Both the position numbers and the translations under genes were made by a program. Of a stretch of 64,000 bases of DNA, positions 52,624 to 61,506 are shown piece by piece (the first letter of the stretch is position 1; every line of letters begins with the position of its first letter). The stretch spans positions 148,041-212,040 of the forward strand of contig NZ_BDBU01000025.1 in the NCBI RefSeq assembly GCF_001613145.1. Direction: 5' to 3'. The notes under the pieces are model-generated. The model searched no databases. It saw only the letters and a program-made list of their open reading frames with translations, and was not told the DNA's origin. The stretch is from Nocardia jejuensis NBRC 103114 (GTDB lineage Bacteria > Actinomycetota > Actinomycetes > Mycobacteriales > Mycobacteriaceae).

Positions 52624-53214
52624 GTGCTCAGCCTGTACCACGACGCCCGGACGCCGGTGCATACCGTGCCCGCGGGGGCGAAGCTGCTGGTGCTCGCGGT
52701 CTCCGGCACGGCGCTGTTCCTCGTCCCGTCGATCTGGTGGCTGACCGGGGCGCTGGCTCTCGTGCTCGGGTTGTACGCCCTCGCGCGCATTCCGTGGCGG
52801 CTCACCGGCAGGCAGGTGCTCGGCCTGGCTCCGGTGCTGTTGCTGATCATGCTCGCGCAGGTGCTCTTCATCGGATGGGCGAGCGCGGCCCTGGTGGGAC
52901 TGCGACTGCTGACCCTGATCCTGCTCGCCACCCTGGTGACGCTGACCACCCGCACCTCCGCCATGATCGAGACGATCGAGCGGGGACTGCGACCGCTGAC
53001 TCCGTTGGGCGTGCGGCCCGAGCGCGTCGGGTTGCTGGTCGCCATGACCATCCGATTCATTCCGGTGATCCGCGAGCAAGCCGAATTGGTCCGGTCTGCC
53101 CAGCGCGCTCGCGGGATCGAGCGCAGCACGGTGTTCCTGGTTCCGCTACTGATCCGCACTCTCCGGATGGCGGACGGCGTGGGCGAGGCGCTCGACGCCC
53201 GCGGACTGAACTGA
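52624..53214 (+). CDS. bioN: ECF transporter T component (BioN)
   Basis: 196 aa, five or so hydrophobic segments and two Ala-Arg-Gly motifs (QRARGIE, DARGLN) that couple EcfT to the ATPase. The protein starts at GTG 52624, 98 bp from the dnaG start. With BioY and BioM downstream it forms the biotin ECF transporter. Confidence 0.9.
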   Translation: MLSLYHDARTPVHTVPAGAKLLVLAVSGTALFLVPSIWWLTGALALVLGLYALARIPWRLTGRQVLGLAPVLLLIMLAQVLFIGWASAALVGLRLLTLILLATLVTLTTRTSAMIETIERGLRPLTPLGVRPERVGLLVAMTIRFIPVIREQAELVRSAQRARGIERSTVFLVPLLIRTLRMADGVGEALDARGLN

Positions 53215-53334
53215 GCGGACGACTCGGCCCACGGTCACCGATTCGTACACCTGCGGTGATGTGGCGCGGGGTCCGGATTGCGGAGACCGGACGCGATCGG
53301 CACCCGGCAAGTAAGGGTCACCTATGATGCCTCG

Positions 53335-53883
53335 GTGCGAAGTAGGGATCTGGCGCAGGTGGCATTGTTCGCGGCAATCATGGTGGTGCTGGGGTTCTTC
53401 CCGCTCGTTCAGCTGCCGGGGGCGTTCGCACCGTTCACCTCGCAAACTCTCGGCGTTATTCTCGCGGGATCGATTCTGGGCGCGAAGCGCGGTGCGCTGG
53501 CGATTCTGCTTTTCGACGCGCTGGTGCTGATCGGACTGCCGGTGCTGCCGGGCGGGCGCGGCGGGCTCTCGGTCATCATGGGGCCGACAGGCGGATTCGT
53601 GCTCGCGTATCCGATCGGGGCGCTGGTGATCGGACTGCTCACCGAACGACTGTGGCGGCACTACAACCTGCCCATCGCGCTGGCGATCAACTTTCTCGGC
53701 GGAGCCGTGGTGCTGTATCTGATCGGAGTGCCGTGGATGGCTGCGGCCGCACACATTTCGCTGTGGAAGGCGATCGTCACCTCGGTGGCGTTCCTGCCGG
53801 GCGATGTGGTGAAGGTCGTGGTCGGATCGCTGGCGGCGCTCGCGGTGAAGCGGGCCTACCCGATGATTCCGGCACGCGCATGA
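53335..53883 (+). CDS. bioY: Biotin ECF transporter S component BioY
   Basis: 182 aa, six predicted helices. It has the BioY pattern LAQVALFAAIMVVLGFFPLVQLPGAFAPFTSQTLGVILAGSILGAKRGA and GGRGGLSVIMGPTGGFVLAYPIGA. It binds biotin in the membrane. GTG 53335 is the start that gives the usual N-terminus. It lies 120 bp after bioN and overlaps bioM by 4 bp. Confidence 0.93.
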   Translation: MRSRDLAQVALFAAIMVVLGFFPLVQLPGAFAPFTSQTLGVILAGSILGAKRGALAILLFDALVLIGLPVLPGGRGGLSVIMGPTGGFVLAYPIGALVIGLLTERLWRHYNLPIALAINFLGGAVVLYLIGVPWMAAAAHISLWKAIVTSVAFLPGDVVKVVVGSLAALAVKRAYPMIPARA

Positions 53884-54560
53884 TCGAACTCGAGGGTGTG
53901 TCGCATCGGTTCGGCGAGCGGGAGGTGCTGCGCGAGCTCGACCTCACGCTGAGCGAGGAGCGGATCGCGGTCATCGGCGCGAACGGCTCGGGCAAGTCCA
54001 CCTTCGCGCGGCTGCTCAACGGGCTGCAGGTGCCGACCTCGGGCCGGGTGCGGGTGGACGGGCTCGATACGCGCAAGCAGGGCAAGGCGGTTCGGCGCCG
54101 GGTCGGTTTCGTATTTCAGGACCCGGACGTCCAGATCGTCATGCCGACCGTCGCGGAGGATCTCGCCTTCGGCCTCAAACACCACGGCCTGGGCAAGCCC
54201 GAGATCGCCGAACGGGTCACCGAGGTCCTGGACGACTACGGCCTCACCGAGTTCCGGGACCACCCCGCGCATCTGCTCAGCGGTGGGCAGAAACAGCTCC
54301 TGGCCATTGCCGCGGTGCTGGCGGTCAGGCCCGACTACGTGATCTTCGACGAACCCACGACGCTGTTGGACCTGCGCAACAAGCGCCGCATAGCCGCTCT
54401 GCTGCATCGGCTTCCACAGCGGATCGTCGTCATCTCCCACGACCTGGACCTGCTCGGCGACTTCGATCGCGTTCTGGTCTTCGACGAGGGCCGCGTCATC
54501 GCGGACGGCCCTCCCGCCGACAGTATTGCCCGCTACATCGCGCTACACGATGACGAATAG
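53880..54560 (+). CDS. bioM: Biotin ECF transporter ATPase BioM
   Basis: 226 aa ABC ATPase: Walker A GANGSGKST, Q-loop FQDPDVQIV (typical of ECF ATPases), signature LSGGQKQ, Walker B VIFDEP and H-loop VISHD. ATG 53880 overlaps the bioY stop (ATGA). It powers BioY/BioN biotin uptake. Confidence 0.93.
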   Translation: MIELEGVSHRFGEREVLRELDLTLSEERIAVIGANGSGKSTFARLLNGLQVPTSGRVRVDGLDTRKQGKAVRRRVGFVFQDPDVQIVMPTVAEDLAFGLKHHGLGKPEIAERVTEVLDDYGLTEFRDHPAHLLSGGQKQLLAIAAVLAVRPDYVIFDEPTTLLDLRNKRRIAALLHRLPQRIVVISHDLDLLGDFDRVLVFDEGRVIADGPPADSIARYIALHDDE

Positions 54561-54704
54561 CGCTGCCCCACAGCCGTTTACGCCGAGACTGGATCTCGGT
54601 TGCCGCCCGTTCCGGACCCCGAGATCGCGACGCGCAGCTGCGAAGCCCGGCCCCGGCCCGAGTCCAGGACCGCACGGCGCGTGCGGAACTCCGGTGCCGT
54701 GCCG

Positions 54705-55754
54705 CTACCTCGCCCGGCCGAAGAGCCGCAGCCGCTGGTGGTCGTTCAGCCGCAGTCCGGGCCGGGAGTTGAACGACAACTCGGCGACGACGCGGGATCC
54801 GTTCCCGCGCACCCTCGTCACGCGGTGACCGGCGCGCCGACCGGCGTACAGCACCAGCGTGCCCGGCGTGGTGGGCAACGCATCCACGCCCCTGCGCCGC
54901 CGGTCGGGATGCCCTCCGCCCCGCTCGACGAAGGCCCGCGCGGGTGACTCGAATTCGAAGATGCCGCCGAGCGCGGGAGCCGTGATATGCAGTGCGACAG
55001 TGTAATCCGATTGCGCCACACCCCATACTCGCCCGTCCCCCTCCTCGTGCACATGCACGGTCAGCGCTCCGAGATCATCCGCCGATCGGTACACCGGCTC
55101 CCCCGCGACCCGGGACACGAAGTCCAACAGCGGTTCCCAGCGGTACAACCGCTTCACCGGCGAACCCTCCGGAATCCGGTCGTGAGCGAGAATCCATTCC
55201 GCCGACGGAAGTCCCGTCCGAACCGGCGACGGATGATCCCCTCGGCTCGCACCGTGAGCCGTGGCGGCTCCGTCGTGAGCGATACCGGCACCATGCCCCA
55301 GCCCGGTCGAGTCGCGTCCGGTATCGGCTCCACCGGCCGGCCGAGGGGCACCCCGCCGCGGAATCTCCGCTGCCTCGACGGACCGGCGCACTCCAGTGCT
55401 CCCGCCCAAGCGGCGACCCACGATCCCGGGCACCGAGCGCCGCAGTCCGGTGCTTCCGCCCAGCCGCCGCCCGCTCTCGGCGCGACGAGCTCTCGCATCG
55501 GAGGTCCACTCCGGCGCGGTCGGACGCGCAGCTTCGAGATCGGTGAATCGATAGCTGTCCAGCAGCCCGTTGGCCAGCGCGTCGGCGGCGATCCCGACCA
55601 GAGCCTCCGGCCGCAGGAACTCCCGCAGCACCAGCACCCCGCTCGCCGCGAACTCCGCGCGAGCCTGTTCGAACAGCGCCTCGAGCCGCCACGGATCCCG
55701 CCGATCCAGCGGATATCGAACCAGATCGACCACAGCATCCAGATCCGTCGGCAT
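54705..55754 (-). CDS. 2OG-Fe(II)-oxygenase-like protein with missing HxD and low-complexity insert
   Basis: 349 aa. The flanks (residues 1-75 and 183-349) resemble HalD/BesD-type 2OG enzymes: EPLLDFVSRVAGEPVYRSADDLGALTVHVH, SDYTVALHITAPALGGIFEFES, TPGTLVLYAGRRAGHRVTRVRG (distal His310). Where these enzymes carry WHFDQ with the HxD iron ligands, this protein has WGVAQ (244-248), so two ligands look lost. Residues about 76-182 are an Arg/Gly/Ser/Pro insert with a tandem repeat RRLGGSTG-x-RRSV (97-107 and 114-126). ATG 55754 is the start; it is convergent with bioM. Confidence 0.65.
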   Translation of the reverse strand: MPTDLDAVVDLVRYPLDRRDPWRLEALFEQARAEFAASGVLVLREFLRPEALVGIAADALANGLLDSYRFTDLEAARPTAPEWTSDARARRAESGRRLGGSTGLRRSVPGIVGRRLGGSTGVRRSVEAAEIPRRGAPRPAGGADTGRDSTGLGHGAGIAHDGAATAHGASRGDHPSPVRTGLPSAEWILAHDRIPEGSPVKRLYRWEPLLDFVSRVAGEPVYRSADDLGALTVHVHEEGDGRVWGVAQSDYTVALHITAPALGGIFEFESPARAFVERGGGHPDRRRRGVDALPTTPGTLVLYAGRRAGHRVTRVRGNGSRVVAELSFNSRPGLRLNDHQRLRLFGRAR

Positions 55755-56115
55755 CACGGCCCCTACCTGCCGGTTCCGCCGCGTCAACGAGGGCGCGCGG
55801 CGACCACTCCCACCAGGGTGACACAGGCCAGAACCCGGCCGCATCCAGGCATCCGGGCCGGTGTTCACCCGTTGCCCTACAGACATCCCACCGTCGCCGA
55901 CATCGTCCTCGCCGATGTCTCGACGTGAAGTCATCGACGCGCGGCTGTGCCGACCCGAACCCGTCGGCCGGCGACGGCGCGGCGGGATGCTCCAGGCGGA
56001 CCGATCCGGTGCGGCAGCCCCGCCGCCGGTGAGCATCGACGCGCGGAACACACCCGTCTTCGTGTTGCGGCAGGCGACCGGAATCCTCACGAATACCGGG
56101 CTCACGCCGCCCGGC
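55755..56115. other. Gap between dgt 3' end and the 2OG gene
   Basis: About 360 bp. It holds the upstream region of the leftward 2OG-like gene and the downstream region of dgt. No gene or clear terminator seen. Confidence 0.45.
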
Positions 56116-57378
56116 TCACGGGATGGCGGCGGCTACCCGTTCCAGGCGGCTTTCGGTGTAGGAGGCGATCTGGTCGACGATCACGCGGTGGCGGGCGGTG
56201 TCGTCGGGGGCGGATTCCCACCACGGCAGCAGGAGGCGGTCGAGACCACGGGGGGCGGTCTCGAGGAGGGTGGTGGCCACCAGGAGGATGCGTTCGCGTT
56301 GACCGGCTTGGCGGACCCGGTGGATCGGGTCCGAGAGCACGTAGCGCAGGGCCATTGTCTTGAGGACCGCGACCTCCGCGGCGACGATGCGCGGCACTTC
56401 CAGATCCGCTGTGTAACGGCACAATTGGCGTCCGCCCCAGGCTTCGCGGGTGGCCTCTACGGCCGCGGTGGCGAAACGGCCCACCAGGTCGCTGGTCAGC
56501 CGTTTCAGCGCCACCGAGGCGGTGAGCGAACCGTCGTAGTCGGCGGCGGCCACGACCACGGGCAGCACGGACAGACGCTGCGCGGCCGCGATCAGTTCGT
56601 CCGTACTCAGCGAACGATTCTGGCGCGCACCGTGTTCGGCGAGAGCGGCCTGTTCGACCGGGTCGGCGAGAGAGCGCAGATCGATGCGCCCGGCGATGAC
56701 ACCGTCCTCGACGTCGTGCACCGAGTACGCGACATCGTCGGCCCAGTCCATCACCTGCGATTCCAGGCATTGACGGCGGTCCGGCGCACCCTCGCGGACC
56801 CAGGCCAGCCGGTCCATGTCGACGTCGTACGCACCGAACTTGGTGCCGGGACCTGTTCTGCCCCAAGGGTATTTGATGACCGCATCCAACGCGGCGCGAG
56901 TCGGGTTGAGCCCGAAGCTGTTCCCGGCCGCGTCGATCACCTTCGGTTCCAGCCGGGTCAGGATGCGCAGGTTCTGCGCATTGCCCTCGAATCCCCCGTG
57001 CGCGTCGGCGAATTGGTCGAGCGCCTTCTCCCCGTTGTGCCCGTACGGCGGATGCCCGATATCGTGCGCGAGCCCGGCCAGATCCACCAGATCCGGATCA
57101 CAGCCCAGTCCGTCCGCGATCGAGCGTCCGATCTGGGCGACCTCCAGCGAATGCGTGAGCCGGGTGCGCGGGGTGTCACCGTCGCGCGGCCCCATCACCT
57201 GCGTCTTGTCGGCCAGCCTGCGCAGCGCCGCGGAGTGCAGCACCCGTGCCCGGTCGCGAGCGAACTCGCTGCGCCGGGCCGGAGTCGGCGACCAGGACAG
57301 CCCGGCGGTGCCGTCGTTCTCGGGTATCAGTCGTTCCCGATCAGCGTCGGAGTAGACCAGGTCGTAGTCGATAGGCAT
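56116..57378 (-). CDS. dgt: Deoxyguanosinetriphosphate triphosphohydrolase-like HD protein
   Basis: 420 aa. HD-domain metal ligands: RTRLTHSLEVAQ (His), GLAHDIGHPPYGHNGE (HD), and a distal Asp in WADDVAYSVHDVED. GGFEGNAQNLRIL is the dGTPase signature. It hydrolyses dNTPs to deoxynucleoside and triphosphate. ATG 57378 directly abuts the stop of the ydcF-like gene, so co-transcribed with it. Same neighbour as dnaG in mycobacteria. Confidence 0.93.
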   Translation of the reverse strand: MPIDYDLVYSDADRERLIPENDGTAGLSWSPTPARRSEFARDRARVLHSAALRRLADKTQVMGPRDGDTPRTRLTHSLEVAQIGRSIADGLGCDPDLVDLAGLAHDIGHPPYGHNGEKALDQFADAHGGFEGNAQNLRILTRLEPKVIDAAGNSFGLNPTRAALDAVIKYPWGRTGPGTKFGAYDVDMDRLAWVREGAPDRRQCLESQVMDWADDVAYSVHDVEDGVIAGRIDLRSLADPVEQAALAEHGARQNRSLSTDELIAAAQRLSVLPVVVAAADYDGSLTASVALKRLTSDLVGRFATAAVEATREAWGGRQLCRYTADLEVPRIVAAEVAVLKTMALRYVLSDPIHRVRQAGQRERILLVATTLLETAPRGLDRLLLPWWESAPDDTARHRVIVDQIASYTESRLERVAAAIP

Positions 57379-58101
57379 TTACTGATCCGCCGTGTACTTG
57401 AAGTCCGCCGAGAAATGGGTGAGCTGGTACCACAGCAGCGCGAAGGTCTCGCGAGTGATGCCGTGCGCCTGTGATTCCCGGGTGTACACCGCCGGGCCGG
57501 TGCGCGTGGGTGCGGTCCAGGCGTCGAGCCCGGCGTCGCGGGCCATGGTGCGGGTGCGCAGCGAATGCCACGGATCGCTGACCAGCACCACCGACGACTT
57601 ACCGCGCGCCAGCAGCGCTTTGGACACCGCCTCCACGCTCTGCAGCGTGTCCGAGCCGGTCTCCACCGCGAGAATCCGATCCCCGTCCACACCACGGGAT
57701 TTGAGATAGTTCCGCCCCGAGGCGGCCTCGGTGTAGTTGTCCCCCACCTGTTTTCCCCCGACCGTCACGATCAGCGGCGCGACCCCCCTCTTGTAGAGGT
57801 TGTACGCCTGATCCAATCGCGCCTCGAACACCGAGGACGGCGTGCCGTCGTACTGAGCCGCGCCCAGTACCACGATCGCGTCGGCCGGTGAGTAGTCGCT
57901 CACCCGCGCCACCTGCCACACCCGTACGGCGGTCCCACCGACCACCAGTCCCCCGATCAGTAGCGCGCCGAGCAGCACCCGGACGGTCCAGCGCAGCGTC
58001 CCGCCGGCGCACCCCCGCGAGGGTGCGTCGTCGGTCTGCGCGGGCGTCCACACGGGCTCGGGAGCGCGGTTCCGGAGTTTTACCAACCGCGCCGCCGCCA
58101 C
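57379..58101 (-). CDS. YdcF/DUF218-family membrane-anchored protein
   Basis: 240 aa. One transmembrane helix (about 40-60) precedes the DUF218 fold: ADAIVVLGAAQYDGTPSSVFEARLDQAYNLYK, GGKQVGDNYTEA, VETGSDTLQSVEAV, LVSDPWHSLRT. These proteins act outside the membrane, perhaps on envelope substrates (SanA/ElyC-like). GTG 58101 overlaps the MBL gene by 22 bp; TTG 58086 is possible. Confidence 0.88.
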   Translation of the reverse strand: MAAARLVKLRNRAPEPVWTPAQTDDAPSRGCAGGTLRWTVRVLLGALLIGGLVVGGTAVRVWQVARVSDYSPADAIVVLGAAQYDGTPSSVFEARLDQAYNLYKRGVAPLIVTVGGKQVGDNYTEAASGRNYLKSRGVDGDRILAVETGSDTLQSVEAVSKALLARGKSSVVLVSDPWHSLRTRTMARDAGLDAWTAPTRTGPAVYTRESQAHGITRETFALLWYQLTHFSADFKYTADQ

Positions 58102-58775
58102 TCGGGCACGTGCGGGCGCTCGGCGCCGAGCGTGGTGTCGTCACCGTGTCCGGGGTACACCACGGTGTCATCCGGGTAGCGGCCGAACAGCTTCGACTCG
58201 ACATCGTCGAGCAGGGTGGTGAATTGCTCGGGCGCGCCGGTCTTCCCGACGCCTCCGGGGAACAGGGAGTCACCGGTGAACAGGTGGGTGCGGCCCGCGC
58301 CGTCGGTCAGCGCGAGAGCGAGCGACCCGGGCGTGTGACCGCGTAGGTGGATCGCCTCGAATTCGATATCGCCGATCCGGAGTTTCTCGCCGTCCGCGAG
58401 CAGCCGATCCGGCCGCACGGGCAGCGGTTCGGCGTCCAGTTCGTGCGCGGCGGTCGCGATGCCGGTCGCGGACACCACGTCCTTCAGCCCCCACCAGTGG
58501 TCCGGATGCTGATGCGTGGTGACGATCAATTCGACCCTGCCGGGGGCCTCCTGGCCCAGCAGTTCGAGAATCCGTTCGGCTTCGTTGGCCGCGTCGATCA
58601 GCAAGGTCGAGCCGGTGTTCGCGCACTGCACCAGATACGTGTTGTTGTCCATGCCGCCGACCGACATCTTCACGATGCGCACGCCCGGAACCACCCGCTG
58701 CTGCGGGTTCGAATCGGGGGAAACATGGCCCGTGTACGGGCTATCGATCGTGATCACACCCCTGATCGTAGTCAT
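58080..58775 (-). CDS. MBL-fold metallo-hydrolase (glyoxalase II-like)
   Basis: 231 aa. THQHPDHWWG is the HxHxDH metal motif; GHTPGSLAL and the late YPGHGDDTT supply other ligands. LDAANEA and FTGDSLFPGG match the hydroxyacylglutathione-hydrolase-like group. ATG 58775 follows GGCGGCG; GTG 58787 is an alternative. First gene of the MBL-ydcF-dgt unit. Substrate unknown. Confidence 0.9.
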   Translation of the reverse strand: MTTIRGVITIDSPYTGHVSPDSNPQQRVVPGVRIVKMSVGGMDNNTYLVQCANTGSTLLIDAANEAERILELLGQEAPGRVELIVTTHQHPDHWWGLKDVVSATGIATAAHELDAEPLPVRPDRLLADGEKLRIGDIEFEAIHLRGHTPGSLALALTDGAGRTHLFTGDSLFPGGVGKTGAPEQFTTLLDDVESKLFGRYPDDTVVYPGHGDDTTLGAERPHVPEWRRRGW

Positions 58776-58839
58776 CGCCGCCGACACGGGGTGCGCGGAT
58801 GAGGCCGTGTGCCCGCCGTGCGCCGGATAGATTCGACGG

Positions 58840-60840
58840 GTGCCGCAGTCGAAACAGCTGTGTTTGATCCTGACCGGGTTCCTCGTGGCCCTGTCCCTCC
58901 TCGGTGGCCGTGCCGCCCCCGCTTCGGCGGAGCAGCCCGAGCGCTTGCCCTCCTATGTCACCGACAAGGCCGGTGTGTTGCGCGAGGGTCAGCTCGCCCA
59001 ATTGCAGGCCGAGATCGACTCGCTGTATTCGAAAGACCATGAGCGACTGTGGATCGTCTACGTCCGCAACTTCGGCGGGCTGAACTCGACCGCCTGGGGC
59101 GAACGGACCGCACAGCAATCGGGCTTCGGCGATCGCGACGTGCTGCTCTCGGTCGCGGTCGACGACGGCGAATACGCCTTCACCGGCAGCGCTCCGAGTT
59201 CGGTCTCGGACAAGGAACTCGACTCGCTGCTGTTCGACAAGGTGGAGCCGCGGCTGCGCGACAAGGACTGGTCCGGTGCGGGAGTGGCGACCGCGAACGG
59301 ACTCTCGGCCGCCATGAACGATTCCGGCGGCGGCACCAGTGTGCGGATCGTGCTGCTGTTGATCGCGGTGGTGGCCCTGGTGGTGTTCGGCATCTGGATG
59401 TGGTCGCGCAATCGTCGCGGCAGGCGTACCCGAGCCGAGCTGAATGCCGCGCGCAAGACCGATCCGACCGACACCAAGGCCCTGACGGCACTGCCGCTCG
59501 CCGCGCTCGATACCCGCTCCAAGGAAATCCTGGTGGACGCGGACAACGCGATTCGCACCAGCGACGAGGAATTGCGCTTGGCCACCGACGAATTCGGCGC
59601 CACCGCGACGGCCTCCTTCACCGCCGCCCTCCAGGCGGCGAAAAACGCCCTGGCCAAGGCCTTCTCGATCCGGCAGCAGTTGGACGACGACATTCCCGAG
59701 ACGCCGGATCAACAACGCTCCATGCTGGTGGAATTGATCAGCACCTGCGGGCGCGCCGATCGCGAACTCGACGCCAAGGTCACCGAATTCGACTCCATGC
59801 GCGATCTGCTCATCAATGCCGGCGAGCGGCTGGACGCGCTGACCCGGGACGTGGTGGATCTGACCACGCGCGTACCGCGCTCGGAAACCACGCTGGCGGA
59901 ACTCGTGTCCGCGCAACCGGCTTCGGTGCTGGCCCCGATCCACGACAACGTCGGTATGGCCAAGGAGCGAATCGCCTTCGCCGAGAAGAGCATTCAGGAC
60001 GGGCGCGATGCGGTCGCCAAACCGGTGGGCCGGCAGGGCGCGGCGGTCGCGGCCATTCGCGGCGCGGAATCGGCGGTGGAAGCCGCGCGGACGCTGCTGA
60101 ACGCGGTGGACACCGCCGCCACCGACATCGAGCAGGCCCGTGCCGGACTGCCCGGCATCATCGAGGAATTGCGGCGCGATCTCGCCACCGCCGACGGTCT
60201 CACCCAGCACGGCGGACCCGAATTGACCGCCGCCGCGGCCGCGGCGCGCAACGCACTCGATCTGGCGAGCGCCAACGGCCAGGCCAATCCCCTGGGCACG
60301 TTCCAGCAGTCCGTGGCCGCCGATACCACACTCGACAATGCGATCGCGGCGGCCACCGATCGCAAACTGGCGGACGAGGAATCGCGCCGCCGCCTCGAAC
60401 AGGCCATGACCGCCGCCCGGACGCAGATCAATGCCGCCGCCGATTTCATCAGCACCAGGCGCGGCGGCGTCGACGCCGAACCCCGCACCCGGCTCGCGGA
60501 GGCGCAGCGCAGCCTCGAACAGGCGCAGCAGCTGAGCGCGGGCGATCCCACCCAGGCGCTCCAATTCGCCCAGCGGGCGGTGGAACTCGGCTCGCGGGCG
60601 CTGCAGACCGCGCAGGCCTCCGTGCAGGAGTGGCAGGCCCTGCAGCAGCGCCAGACCGGGGGCGGTTCCCAGGCCGGCGCGGTGCTGAGCGGAGTCCTCA
60701 TCGACGGCATGCTCCGGGGCATGGGCTCCGGATATCGCGGCGGCGGAGGCGGATTCGGCGGTGGCGGCGGCAGTTACGGCCCCGGATCCTTCGGCGGCTC
60801 GGACGGCTCCCGGCGAATCAGCCGCGGCGGTCGCTTCTAG
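58840..60840 (+). CDS. TPM-domain membrane protein (Rv2345-like)
   Basis: 666 aa. Signal peptide (residues 1-30), TPM domain (LPSYVTDKAGVLREGQLAQLQAEIDSLYSKD...LLSVAVDDGEYAF), a single transmembrane helix (about 168-188), then a long cytoplasmic coiled-coil region and a Gly-rich end (GSGYRGGGGGFGGGGGSYG). The TPM domain is extracytoplasmic; proteins of this type are seen near the septum or in photosystem repair in other lineages, but the bacterial role is open. GTG 58840. Adjacent to dgt as in M. tuberculosis. Divergent from the MBL gene. Confidence 0.9.
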   Translation: MPQSKQLCLILTGFLVALSLLGGRAAPASAEQPERLPSYVTDKAGVLREGQLAQLQAEIDSLYSKDHERLWIVYVRNFGGLNSTAWGERTAQQSGFGDRDVLLSVAVDDGEYAFTGSAPSSVSDKELDSLLFDKVEPRLRDKDWSGAGVATANGLSAAMNDSGGGTSVRIVLLLIAVVALVVFGIWMWSRNRRGRRTRAELNAARKTDPTDTKALTALPLAALDTRSKEILVDADNAIRTSDEELRLATDEFGATATASFTAALQAAKNALAKAFSIRQQLDDDIPETPDQQRSMLVELISTCGRADRELDAKVTEFDSMRDLLINAGERLDALTRDVVDLTTRVPRSETTLAELVSAQPASVLAPIHDNVGMAKERIAFAEKSIQDGRDAVAKPVGRQGAAVAAIRGAESAVEAARTLLNAVDTAATDIEQARAGLPGIIEELRRDLATADGLTQHGGPELTAAAAAARNALDLASANGQANPLGTFQQSVAADTTLDNAIAAATDRKLADEESRRRLEQAMTAARTQINAAADFISTRRGGVDAEPRTRLAEAQRSLEQAQQLSAGDPTQALQFAQRAVELGSRALQTAQASVQEWQALQQRQTGGGSQAGAVLSGVLIDGMLRGMGSGYRGGGGGFGGGGGSYGPGSFGGSDGSRRISRGGRF

Positions 60841-60875
60841 CGGGCTGTGCTCCAGCCCTAGCGGGCCCCGTTCCA

Positions 60876-60907
60876 GCTCTAGGCCCCCGTTCCCACGGGC
60901 CTAGAGC
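60876..60907. terminator. Bidirectional hairpin overlapping the response-regulator stop codon
   Basis: Perfect 11-bp stem gctctaggccc / gggcctagagc with a 10-nt loop. The TAG stop of the response regulator (60901-60903) lies inside the right arm. It separates the convergent TPM and regulator genes. Confidence 0.7.
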
Positions 60908-61506
60908 CAGCCGAGTCGTTCGGCGGCGCGGACTGCTTCGGCGCGGGTGCGGGTGCCGGTTTTGCCGATGGCGGACGAGAGATGGTTGCGCACTGTGCCT
61001 TCGGACAGATGCAGCTGTGCGGCGATCGCGCCCGCGGTGGCTCCGTCCACGGCGGCGGCGAGGACTTCGCGTTCGCGAGTGGTCAGGGGTGAGGTTCCGG
61101 CGGTGAGGGTTTCGGTTGCCAGGGCCGGGTCGACCACGCGCAGGCCCATGTGGACGCGGCGCACGGCATCGGCCAGATCGCGGGCGGGGGTGTCCTTGAC
61201 CACGAAGCCGCTGGCTCCGGCGTCGATGGCGCGGCGCAGGTAGCCGGGCCTGCCGAAGGTGGTGACCATCAGGATGCGCACCTCGGGGTGGGCGGCGTGC
61301 AGTTGCTCGGCGGCCGAGATACCGTCCAGGCCGGGCATTTCCACATCCAGCAGGGCCACGTCCGGGCCGGTGCGCGCCACGGCGTCGAGGACTTCGTCGC
61401 CGCGGCCGACCTCGGCCACGACGTCGAGATCGGGTTCCAGACTGAGCAGGGCGGCCAGCGCGCCCCGCACCAGCGCCTGGTCGTCGGCGAGCAACAGTTT
61501 GATCAT
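60901..61506 (-). CDS. NarL/LuxR-type response regulator
   Basis: 201 aa. Receiver: acidic pair ADD (8-10), phospho-Asp in VALLDVEMPG (about Asp54), and Lys in VVKDTP. LuxR HTH: LTTREREVLAAAVDGATAGAIAAQLHLSEGTVRNHLSSAIGK. ATG 61506 overlaps the kinase stop (ATGA). DesR-like partner of the adjacent kinase. Confidence 0.95.
   Translation of the reverse strand: MIKLLLADDQALVRGALAALLSLEPDLDVVAEVGRGDEVLDAVARTGPDVALLDVEMPGLDGISAAEQLHAAHPEVRILMVTTFGRPGYLRRAIDAGASGFVVKDTPARDLADAVRRVHMGLRVVDPALATETLTAGTSPLTTREREVLAAAVDGATAGAIAAQLHLSEGTVRNHLSSAIGKTGTRTRAEAVRAAERLGWL

Noticed and set aside
50534..52744. 736-codon frame opposite dnaG
   Set aside because: Antisense artefact; DnaG motifs are unambiguous on the minus strand.
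55861..57474. Long frame opposite dgt
   Set aside because: Antisense artefact of a high-GC gene.
58741..60564. 607-codon minus frame opposite the TPM gene
   Set aside because: Composition is antisense-like; the plus strand has a signal peptide, TPM domain and Gly-rich tail.
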